From an uncultured Acidobacteriota bacterium (lineage in GTDB: Bacteria; Acidobacteriota; Vicinamibacteria; Vicinamibacterales; UBA8438), in assembly GCA_913043805.1 (NCBI GenBank), contig CAJWMX010000253.1, forward strand, positions 1 through 5,118: a DNA stretch of 5,118 nucleotides, given 5' to 3'. The translations under genes and the position numbers were made by a program. The first letter of the stretch is position 1. The number at the start of each line of letters is the position of its first letter. The notes beneath the pieces are model-generated. The model saw nothing but the letters and a program-made list of their open reading frames with translations. It ran no database searches and had not been told where the DNA came from. Shown here one piece after another: positions 1 through 5,118 of this stretch.

Positions 1-5
1 GGTGG

Positions 6-1013
6 CTACTGCCCGGCTTCCTCGATGCGCGAGCCGGCCAGCATGTTGGTCAGCCCGTAGTTGCCCTCGTGACAGGCGTACTCGAACATCGGTCCGGTGC
101 TCTGGGTCATCGGCAGCGAGCCGCCCCAGGAGCGGGTCCAGGTCTTCGGGTCGGTCACGATGAACTCGTAGCCCAGGACGCCGTCGGCACGCGGGGTGAA
201 CCGTTCCACCACGTGCAGCTCCTGGCTGAGGTTCGGCGTGAAGTTCCTGATGAACGCATGCTCGTTGAAATGGGTGGTTTCCACCACGAGCGTGTCGCCT
301 TCCCAGCGGCCGCGTGAGTCGCCCGCATACTGCCGGATGGACTCCGGGATGTTCGGGCGACCGTCGAGCGGTATGAACCGGGTGTCGTGGATGTGTTCCT
401 GGACGATGGCCACCCAGTCGGGCGTCTGGAAGATCTGGTAGTTGTTGTTGTACGCGGTCGGGAACGACGGCACGCCGCGATACCAGATACAGCGGTCTCC
501 GAGATCGAGCTGGTCGTAATGGGCCAGGGGCCGGCGGCCGCCTCTGGCGTCGGCCCGAACCTGCGCCGCATCGGACTCCATCCAGTGTCTGACCTCGGGC
601 GTCACCTCCGGCAGCCGGCCGTTCGGCGGGTCGGTGATCACCGAGCTGCGTCGGTCGGCCACGACCGCCGTGCCTCGTTCCATCCAGAAGTTGTTGTAGG
701 AGCCGGGCGCTCCGTCCACGCCCCGGTCGACGTTGCCACCCACCTCGGTCCTCAGCGCGCCACGCGCCGCCAGCTCGGCGTCGATGTCCACGCGCCGCTG
801 CGCGGCGGCGGCCGCCTCTTCTTCGGTGATGTATTCCTGCGTGCCCAGCGCTTCTGGTCGCTGGAACGGGGTCAAAGTGCCGTTGTTCCAGACGCCGCGC
901 AGATCCGGGTCGCCCCACTTGGTCCGAGGGGTGGACTGGGCGGTCGCCGGCGCCGGAATCAACAGCGCGCCAAGCGCCAGGGTTGCGATAGCGCCGGTTG
1001 CCTGTTTGAACAT
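6..1013 (-). CDS. Secreted protein of unknown function (signal peptide, 'GDSRGRWEGDTLVVET' family)
   Basis: The 335-residue protein starts with a signal peptide (Lys3, hydrophobic stretch about 6-19, probable cleavage in ATAQ-STP near residue 25), so it should act in the periplasm or outside. It is a recognisable but uncharacterised family, abundant as paralogues in Acidobacteria and environmental genomes. Family landmarks seen here are DPDLRGVW just after the signal, DPPNGRLPEVTPE, NNNYQIFQTPDWV (189-201), HDTRFIPLDGRP (209-220), GDSRGRWEGDTLVVETTHF (231-249), WTRSWGG and YACHEGNYGL near the C-terminus. Only two cysteines occur in the mature part (about 175 and 314), a possible disulfide. 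The ATG at 1013 is preferred over the adjacent GTG at 1016, because the GGAGGAGG ribosome binding site sits only one or two bases from the GTG but about 4-7 bases from the ATG. The TAG stop is at 8-6. The length looks complete. No enzyme function can be assigned from sequence. Confidence 0.9.
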   Translation of the reverse strand: MFKQATGAIATLALGALLIPAPATAQSTPRTKWGDPDLRGVWNNGTLTPFQRPEALGTQEYITEEEAAAAAQRRVDIDAELAARGALRTEVGGNVDRGVDGAPGSYNNFWMERGTAVVADRRSSVITDPPNGRLPEVTPEVRHWMESDAAQVRADARGGRRPLAHYDQLDLGDRCIWYRGVPSFPTAYNNNYQIFQTPDWVAIVQEHIHDTRFIPLDGRPNIPESIRQYAGDSRGRWEGDTLVVETTHFNEHAFIRNFTPNLSQELHVVERFTPRADGVLGYEFIVTDPKTWTRSWGGSLPMTQSTGPMFEYACHEGNYGLTNMLAGSRIEEAGQ

Positions 1014-1016
1014 CAC

Positions 1017-1024
1017 ACCTCCTC
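1017..1024 (-). promoter_or_regulatory. Strong Shine-Dalgarno (GGAGGAGG) deciding the start of the secreted-protein gene
   Basis: On the minus strand the bases just before the start read GGAGGAGG-TGTG-ATG. This places a near-perfect anti-16S match a few bases upstream of the ATG at 1013 and too close to the overlapping GTG at 1016. It lies in the 15-base gap after the final stop of the upstream pseudogene, so translation can begin here even though the upstream frame is broken. Confidence 0.7.
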
Positions 1025-1028
1025 CGTC

Positions 1029-1393
1029 CTAGCCCGCCATCAGCGCGCCGACGACGGCCAGCAGCACCGACACCTGGATCCCGACCAGCCACACGAACTG
1101 GCTCGACAGCTTGGCCTAGAGCTCGTCTCGCACGCGGTCGACCTTCGCGTCGACGGTATCGATGCGACCCGACACGGCGTCGATCCGTCCCACGAGGTCA
1201 TCCCGGAACCGCTCGATCTTCTGGTCGAGGCCGTCCATTCGGCCTGACAGATCTACCCGGATTCGATCTTCTGGTCGAGTCCGTCGATCCGGTGGTCGAT
1301 GCGGACGAACCCTTCACCAAGGTCGGTCAACGACCGTCCATGTTCTTCCACCCGGCCCTCCAGGTAGGCCACTCGTTCCTCGAATGTCGGCAT
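1029..1393 (-). pseudogene. Broken small coiled-coil protein with C-terminal membrane anchor
   Basis: The ATG at 1393 follows a good ribosome binding site (GGAGG, 8 bases upstream). Reading starts MPTFEERVAYLEGRVEEHG and reaches a TAG at 1255-1253 after 46 residues. Restoring one lost base near 1257-1260 reopens the frame (DLSGRMDGLDQKIERF and onward, heptad-like with many Arg, Asp and Ile). That frame meets an in-frame TAG at 1118-1116, then continues as AKLSSQFVWLVGIQVSVLLA to a final TAG at 1031-1029. Repaired, it would be 121 residues: an amphipathic coiled coil plus one C-terminal membrane helix. This plan is familiar from small uncharacterised proteins of Acidobacteria and other soil bacteria. 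The amber codon is one C-to-T change from CAG. Two independent lesions make this a pseudogene rather than one sequencing error, although the N-terminal 46-residue peptide could still be translated. It lies 15 bases upstream of the secreted-protein gene on the same strand. Confidence 0.8.
1213..1288. repeat. Direct repeat inside the coiled-coil pseudogene (two copies 50 bp apart)
   Basis: Bases 1213-1238 and 1263-1288 match at 24 of 26 positions, with a perfect 17-base core (TCGATCTTCTGGTCGAG). Each copy encodes the peptide DGLDQKIE on the minus strand. In the protein the copies are 17 residues apart once the frame is corrected, which needs 51 bases. The observed offset is 50, so the missing base falls between the copies. 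Confidence 0.75.
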
Positions 1394-1434
1394 CCAGATT
1401 TCCTCCAGCGGATGCCCGGTGCCAGGATGGCCCC

Positions 1435-1463
1435 ATTGTAGTTTCGAGCGTCCGCTACGGGAA
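1435..1463 (-). promoter_or_regulatory. Candidate promoter for the coiled-coil/secreted-protein unit
   Basis: The minus strand carries TACAAT (1440-1435), one mismatch from a sigma-70 -10 box. A weak -35-like TTCCCG (1463-1458) lies 17 bases upstream. A start near 1428 would give a leader of about 35 bases before the ATG at 1393. The -10 match is good and the -35 match poor, so this is a sequence-only suggestion. It would also drive the secreted-protein gene, as no other promoter is obvious closer to it. Confidence 0.35.
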
Positions 1464-1486
1464 CCAGTTGCAGCATTGGCGGCCGG

Positions 1487-1492
1487 TATATT
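1487..1492 (+). promoter_or_regulatory. Possible -10 element of the kinase remnant
   Basis: TATATT stands out as an AT-rich hexamer in GC-rich sequence, 24 bases before the ATG at 1516. No convincing -35 box is present at 16-18 bases, and no Shine-Dalgarno sequence precedes the ATG. If used, the transcript would have a leader of only about 17 bases. Together with the minus-strand candidate at 1435-1463, the 122-base gap at 1394-1515 would be a divergent promoter region. Confidence 0.25.
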
Positions 1493-1515
1493 CCGTGGAC
1501 CGCTTGGTCTAAACG

Positions 1516-2647
1516 ATGCTTGCCCCCGGCTCCACGCTCGGGCCGTACGAGGTCACCGCCAAGATTGGCGAGGGCGGCATGGGAGAAGTGTTCCGTGCAC
1601 GGGACACGACCCTCGACCGTGACGTGGCGCTCAAGGTGCTGCCCGAGGCGTTCGCCGAAGACCCGGATCGTCTGGCGCGATTCGAGCGCGAGGCGAAGGT
1701 CCTGGCCTCGCTCAACCATCCCAACATCGGCGCCATCCACGGGTTTGAGACCGCGGGCGATGTCCGTGCCCTGGTCTCCGGCGACTGTCTTCGCGGTGAC
1801 CGAGCAGTTCAGGTTGCCACGGCTCAACATGATCTCGCCCGACGGGCTCCAGCTGCTCTTTCTTAGACGCCCGACTGAACAAGGTGGCCGCCAGCTCTGG
1901 GTGCGGTCGCTCGACAGTCTCGAGGCCCGCCCGGTGCCCGGTTCCGGCGGAGTGCGCGCAAGTACATTGGCAGCGGTCTGGTCGCCTGATTCCAGCTCCG
2001 TGCTGTTCACGACGCTGGATGGTGGCCTGCATCGCGTGGATCTCGAGGCCGGGCAGTCAACAACCCTGGTGGAGCCTGAGGGCGGGCGCTTCTATTTGGG
2101 CGCCTGGGGGGGCGACGGCACGATCCTGTACGGACGGAGTGGACTGCAAGGGGACGAGAACGGCGTCTGGATGGTCCAGGGTTCGGGCGCTGTGCCGTCT
2201 CAGCTTACCCGGGCGGTGCCAGGTTCGTTCCACTTTCCGACGGCGTTGCTTCCCGATGGTCGGCAGTCCCTCTACGTCGAAGGCGACGAAGTCCTGGGCC
2301 GCCCGACCGGTGTGGTCCGGCTCGGTTCGCTCGGCTTGCACCCCGGCGAGCAGGATCCGTCTGTGCTTCTGGAGACAGAGTCGCCCGTGAGCTTCGTGCC
2401 GGGTCCATCCGGCGCAGAGACCGGTCACGTCGTGTTCGAGCGGAACGGACGGCTGCTGGCACGCGCCTTCGACACGGTGGAAGCGAGATTGGGCGATCAA
2501 TCGATACAGCTCGCCCAAGACGTGGGCTACTTCGCGGTCGCGGCGTCGGGTGCGCTGTCCTATATTGCCGGCGGTGACGACAGCGGCGTCCGGTCGCGGC
2601 TGGTTCGGTACGATCGCGCCGGCCGGGAGCGTCTGCTACGCGACGTC
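1516..2647 (+). pseudogene. Remnant of a Ser/Thr protein kinase with C-terminal TolB/WD40-like propeller
   Basis: The first 87 codons (1516-1776) encode a PknB-type N-lobe: LGPYEV, Gly-rich loop GEGGMGEV (18-25), Lys40 in VALK, the helix-C Glu59 in FEREAKVLASLNHPNI, and AIHGFE...RALV. The normal continuation (HRD catalytic loop, DFG, APE, membrane helix) is absent. From 1778, one frame later, the sequence resembles the extracellular propeller of this family: SPDG at 1835, QLWVRSLDSLEARPVPG, WSPDSSSVLF, LLPDGRQSLYVE, GRLLARAFDTVEARL and RLVRYDRAGRERLLRDV. Homology fades at about 2647, before the usual final propeller repeats. The original start frame stops at 1864-1866. Intact members exceed 800 residues, so most of the kinase core, the linker and the C-terminus are gone. 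The propeller frame has no stop until 2956, so the event may be recent, or an internal start (GTG 1796, ATG 1829) could still be used. Collapse of two paralogues during assembly could give the same picture. Confidence 0.8.
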
Positions 2648-2850
2648 CGTGCCGCGCATTTCCACCCGCTGCCGGAGAAGAAGCAGCAACTGCTCAGCGG
2701 CCGCCTGAGCCTGGGCCTGGACCCGATTGAAAGCGAGGAGAGCGCCGGCGCGCCGCGCGGCCTAAAGCCGCCGGTCGCCGGTCGGGACGGCCGCACCGGC
2801 GACCTTACGGGCATTCGGCGGCTGGCGGTTCCCGGTCGAATGCCTGGGTC
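2648..2850. other. Unassigned sequence after the kinase remnant
   Basis: About 200 bases separate the end of recognisable propeller homology from the heptamer array. The propeller reading frame stays open here (FHPLPEKKQQ, then a Gly/Arg/Pro-rich stretch) and runs through the array to a TAG at 2954-2956, but the translation resembles no family I know. The minus-strand frames also give no recognisable protein. The only structures seen are a perfect 10-bp inverted repeat (2773-2804) and a shorter imperfect palindrome (2692-2710). Confidence 0.5.
2773..2804. repeat. Perfect 10-bp inverted repeat (hairpin)
   Basis: GGTCGCCGGT (2773-2782) is the exact reverse complement of ACCGGCGACC (2795-2804), separated by a 12-base loop. 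The stem is very GC-rich, but no T-run follows on either strand, so it is not a textbook intrinsic terminator. It lies between two convergent units and could help stop transcription or stabilise RNA 3' ends. Chance palindromes are also common at this GC content. Confidence 0.5.
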
Positions 2851-2899
2851 CCCAAAGCCCAAAGCCCAAAGCCCAAAGCCCAAAGCCCAAAGCCCAAAG
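2851..2899. repeat. Seven perfect tandem CCCAAAG heptamers; minus-strand G-quadruplex motif
   Basis: The unit CCCAAAG is repeated seven times without a mismatch, followed by CCC at 2900-2902. The minus strand reads GGG-CTTT repeated, giving eight G-triplets with 4-base loops, which fits the G3-N1-7 quadruplex rule. The array ends 11 bases beyond the DUF1552 stop codon, so it would lie in the 3' untranslated RNA of that gene as a G-rich strand. The unit does not preserve a reading frame (7 bases). It is flanked by TCCCC on the left and GGGGA on the right. It is too short and has no spacers, so it is not a CRISPR. Confidence 0.9.
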
Positions 2900-2913
2900 C
2901 CCGGGGAGACGTC

Positions 2914-4320
2914 TCAGCCGTTGAGCCGGTCGAGCCCACCCGTCAGATCGATGTAGTCGCCGCGCTGCCCGCGGACGTGCGTGAGGCCGACGTGGTCGAC
3001 GTCGAGGCCCATCGCCTGGGCGATGCTCACGAGGAGCTTCTGATGGGGGAGGCCGGACATCCGGCTGACCCCTTCGGCCAGCACCTGCGCCGGGACGCGC
3101 ATCTCGGCTGGGGTGTCATGCGGCCAGTAGAGATACCTGCCGGTATCGAACGCCCACGACCCACCGATGAGCACCGGGGTGTAGTGACGGTAGCCGTGCC
3201 ACCCGTCGCCCAGCTCCGACCCCCACACGATCAGCGTGTTGTCCATCACCGACCGGCCGTCGACGTCGGGCACGTTCTCGAGCGTCGAGACGAGTCGGGC
3301 GATCTGCTGCGCATGGTGCGCGGCATAGTCGGTCATCGCGCCGTACTTCGCCTCGTCGTCGTAGATGTAGTGGGCGATCCCCTTGTGCACCTTGTCGCTG
3401 ATGTGGTCGGCGCCAAACTCGGCGGTCGGCATCTCGCCCAGCGACAGCGCCACCACCCGGGTGATGTCACACCCGAAGGCGGCGCCGATGATGTCGGTGA
3501 ACGCATCGAACCGCTGGTCGTATTGCGCGAACGCGGCCGCCGGTCGCGCCGGGGCATCGCACGACAGCGTGGCGAGCCCCTCCAGCCGATGGCCCAGCCG
3601 TTCCACCAAACTGAAGTGCGAGTCGAGCCGATCGCGGCCGCTGGCGTCCAGATTTGAAGCCAGCTCTTTGTATTCGGCCTGAGCGAAGTCGAGCGTGGAG
3701 CGTCGGCGAGTGCCTACGGCGTCGCCCGATGAGGCCGGACCGAAGACCCGTTCCCAGGCCGCGAGCGGGGTGTTTTCCGACGGCAGCCGCACACCGTGCG
3801 GGCTGTAGGAGATCGGGCGGCCCGCTTCGAGCGCGGCGTCGACCGAGAGCTCGAGCGACGGCAGCCGGTCGGCTCGGGCAATGTGGCCCGCGACCAGGTG
3901 GTCGATCGAGGCTGACGTCGACCGCGTGTCGCGGGCCGAGAAGTTTGCGTTGTTTCCGGTCCAGGCATGGACCCAGCCGCGGTCGTGCCGGTTTCCGCCG
4001 GCGTCGAGCTCGGCGGTGGCCAGCGACAGACCATCGAGCGCCAGCACGCGACGGCGATGCTCGTAGAGCGGCGCCAGCGGCTGGCTGAACTCGTCCCGGC
4101 TCATCGAGGCGAGATCGACCGACCAGGGTTCGTCATCGACGAGTTCCTCGGGACGGATCCGCCAGGTGGCGTAGGGCCAGCCGTGACAGTGGCTCACCAC
4201 GACCAGGCGTTTTGGCGCCTCGCCGGTCTGGGTGAAGGCCTGAAGCGGGTTCCGGGGCAGGCTGGCGCCGAGGACGCTCAAACCAGCCAGCTGCAGCACT
4301 CGTCGGCGCGGGACGATCAT
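2914..4320 (-). CDS. DUF1552 domain protein with twin-arginine-like leader
   Basis: The 468-residue protein has the usual length and landmarks of DUF1552 (the HXXSHH-type Pfam family, function unknown). These are GGNRHDRGWVHAWTG (108-122), SASIDHLVAGHI (136-147), LPSLELSVD (153-161), ISYSPHG...ENTPLAAWERVFG (170-194), a helical DASGRDRLDSHFSLVERLGHRLE segment (225-247), DIIGAAFGCDITRVVAL (276-292) and NTLIVWGSELGDG (361-373). The N-terminus RRRVLQLAG followed by a hydrophobic stretch resembles a twin-arginine export signal, so the folded protein probably goes to the periplasm. The family's HxxSHH motif is altered: the corresponding stretch reads HKGIAHY (312-318). The ATG at 4320 is supported by its ATGA overlap with the upstream DUF1592-type gene and by GGGAG 7 bases upstream. 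The TGA stop is at 2916-2914. The family is often compared with DUF1501/sulfatase-like proteins, but no catalytic activity is established. Confidence 0.92.
   Translation of the reverse strand: MIVPRRRVLQLAGLSVLGASLPRNPLQAFTQTGEAPKRLVVVSHCHGWPYATWRIRPEELVDDEPWSVDLASMSRDEFSQPLAPLYEHRRRVLALDGLSLATAELDAGGNRHDRGWVHAWTGNNANFSARDTRSTSASIDHLVAGHIARADRLPSLELSVDAALEAGRPISYSPHGVRLPSENTPLAAWERVFGPASSGDAVGTRRRSTLDFAQAEYKELASNLDASGRDRLDSHFSLVERLGHRLEGLATLSCDAPARPAAAFAQYDQRFDAFTDIIGAAFGCDITRVVALSLGEMPTAEFGADHISDKVHKGIAHYIYDDEAKYGAMTDYAAHHAQQIARLVSTLENVPDVDGRSVMDNTLIVWGSELGDGWHGYRHYTPVLIGGSWAFDTGRYLYWPHDTPAEMRVPAQVLAEGVSRMSGLPHQKLLVSIAQAMGLDVDHVGLTHVRGQRGDYIDLTGGLDRLNG
4317..4320 (-). promoter_or_regulatory. 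ATGA stop-start overlap coupling DUF1592-type and DUF1552 genes
   Basis: The minus strand reads CGATGATC: ATG (4320-4318) starts DUF1552, and TGA (4319-4317) ends the haem protein. With GGGAG placed 7 bases before the ATG, this is the classic layout for translational reinitiation, implying matched production of the two exported proteins. Confidence 0.85.
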
Positions 4321-5118
4321 CGATGGTCTCCCGTGGGTCTGCTCCGGAACAGTTCGCTGCCGGCGATGGAAACCAGCAGCTCGTGGATCGAGTCGTCGTC
4401 GCGGAACCGCTCCTGCAGCGGCGCCAGACCCGGGTCGCGGGCGTCGAGCTGGGTGCCGAGCGCGTAACGCGTCCAGTGCATCGCGTAGCAGTCACGCGCG
4501 CGGTCGCTTTCGGCGAGCTGGTGCACGAAGTCGATGCCGTCGGTGAACGTCAGCTGTTCGCCGCCAGACAGGGCCAGTGACCCGCTGGCGTCGACCGGCT
4601 GGCCGTTGTCGGTGGCGCGCCACTTTCCGATCGCGTCGTAGTGCTCGAAGGCGAACCCTGGCGGATTGATCATCCGGTGGCAGGTCGTGCAGGTGGCCGG
4701 GCTGGTAGCGGTGGCGGTCCGTTCCCGGTTGGTGCTCTCGACCGTCAGCGTGTCCGGAGGCAGCGCCGACTCGGCGCCCTGGATAGGCGTGCCGAGATGC
4801 ATGCAGGCGACCCGCTCCAGCACTCGCTTCCCGCGCAGGATTGGGCCGGGCTGCACCGCATAGGCGCCCAGCGCCAGCACCGATGGCAGCGTGAGGACCC
4901 CGGCGCGTTCCGTGCTGGGGAACCGGGCGGGATAGAGCGTCAGCGGTTTGGTCTGGCCGATCGACGCCACCACGATCTCGATCTGTCGGGTGACCGGGGT
5001 GCCGCCGGGCACCGGTTCGGCGCCCTTGTCGTAGATCGGCTTGGTCGCGTCCGACATGAACCCCTGGTTACTGGTCAATAGTGCGGTGAACGTGCCGTCG
5101 CCCTCGAAGATGGCATGC
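4317..5118 (-). CDS. DUF1592/DUF1588/DUF1585 haem-binding protein (partial, 5' end beyond window)
   Basis: The visible C-terminal 266 residues read from the right edge (first whole codon at 5117-5115, HAIFEGDGTFTALLTSNQGF, the end of DUF1592). DUF1588 follows: RAGVLTLPSVLALGAYAVQPG, then RGKRVLERVAC. It contains a CTTCH cytochrome c-type haem site at 4691-4677, followed by RMINPPGFAFEHYDAIGKWR. DUF1585 closes the protein (VHQLAESDRARDCYAMHWTRYALG ... IHELLVSIAGSELFRSR). The TTG at 5078 is not the start, because family homology continues upstream without a stop. Full-length relatives usually carry DUF1587 and further cytochrome-like segments outside this window. It is expected to be an exported c-type haem protein. 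The stop TGA (4319-4317) overlaps the DUF1552 start by ATGA, so the two are translationally coupled, matching the common gene pair. Substrate and redox partner are unknown. Confidence 0.92.
   Translation of the reverse strand, partial: HAIFEGDGTFTALLTSNQGFMSDATKPIYDKGAEPVPGGTPVTRQIEIVVASIGQTKPLTLYPARFPSTERAGVLTLPSVLALGAYAVQPGPILRGKRVLERVACMHLGTPIQGAESALPPDTLTVESTNRERTATATSPATCTTCHRMINPPGFAFEHYDAIGKWRATDNGQPVDASGSLALSGGEQLTFTDGIDFVHQLAESDRARDCYAMHWTRYALGTQLDARDPGLAPLQERFRDDDSIHELLVSIAGSELFRSRPTGDHR

Noticed and set aside
387..1247. Long plus-strand open frame antisense to the secreted-protein gene
   Set aside because: The translation is Arg/Gly/His-rich without family features, while the opposite strand has a signal peptide, family motifs and a good ribosome binding site. 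It is a GC-driven shadow.
1468..1492. TTGCAG and TATATT as a sigma-70 promoter pair
   Set aside because: The spacing is only 13 bases, too short for a standard promoter. Only the TATATT element is kept as a weak candidate.
1516..1866. Intact short kinase-like gene of 116 residues
   Set aside because: Only the first 87 residues match kinases; the tail is out-of-frame propeller sequence, and no catalytic loop is present.
1327..2010. Minus-strand open frame of 227 codons across the divergent promoter and kinase N-lobe
   Set aside because: It is antisense to clear kinase homology and crosses the real start of the coiled-coil gene. The translation resembles nothing known.
2692..2710. Palindrome GCTCAG-CGGCCGC-CTGAGC as an operator or recombination site
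   Set aside because: The stem is only 6 bp with a GC-rich centre, a level expected by chance here, and no gene nearby would use it.
2851..2902. CRISPR array
   Set aside because: The units are 7-base perfect tandem copies with no spacers, so this is a microsatellite-like array.
2977..3657. Plus-strand open frame within the DUF1552 gene
   Set aside because: It is a mirror frame of the well-supported DUF1552 gene, rich in His, Val and Arg with no recognisable domain.
3967..4467. Plus-strand open frame spanning the DUF1592/DUF1552 junction
   Set aside because: It is antisense to two genes with strong family motifs and has no independent support.
5076..5078. TTG as start of the haem-binding protein
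   Set aside because: The frame continues upstream to the window edge with typical DUF1592 sequence (GDGTFTALLTSNQGF), so the TTG is an internal Leu codon.

Overview
This high-GC window looks like accessory chromosome from a soil or sediment bacterium, most likely an acidobacterium of the Vicinamibacteria type. The lineage is inferred from gene content: a Ser/Thr kinase fused to a TolB/WD40-like propeller, a DUF1592-DUF1552 pair, and a secreted protein family with the 'GDSRGRWEGDTLVVET' signature. No rRNA, tRNA or marker gene confirms it. No CRISPR array, transposase or phage gene is visible.

Left part (1-1440, minus strand): a small coiled-coil/membrane protein gene (1393 to 1029), broken by a frameshift and an in-frame amber codon, is followed 15 bases later by an intact gene for a secreted protein of unknown function (1013 to 6). 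The second gene has a strong ribosome binding site. The two probably shared a transcript that starts near 1428.

Middle part (1487-2910): a plus-strand remnant of a membrane receptor-type Ser/Thr kinase starts at 1516. It keeps the N-terminal ATP-binding lobe, then jumps out of frame at about 1777 into the periplasmic beta-propeller, and loses recognisable homology at about 2647. The catalytic loop, activation segment and membrane span are missing, so it is a pseudogene or a misassembly of a multicopy family. About 200 bases of unassigned sequence follow, including a perfect 10-bp inverted repeat. Next come seven perfect tandem copies of CCCAAAG, a G-quadruplex motif on the minus strand.

Right part (2914-5118, minus strand): a DUF1592/1588/1585 haem-binding (CxxCH) protein gene, cut by the right window edge, overlaps by ATGA a complete DUF1552 gene with a twin-arginine-like leader. 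These form a translationally coupled pair of exported proteins of unknown biochemical function, as commonly found together in Acidobacteria, Planctomycetes and Myxobacteria. The G-rich repeat lies just after the DUF1552 stop codon.

No complete new system is visible. The most notable points are two adjacent divergent gene ruins, the G-quadruplex heptamer array between convergent units, and the altered HxxSHH-type motif in the DUF1552 protein.
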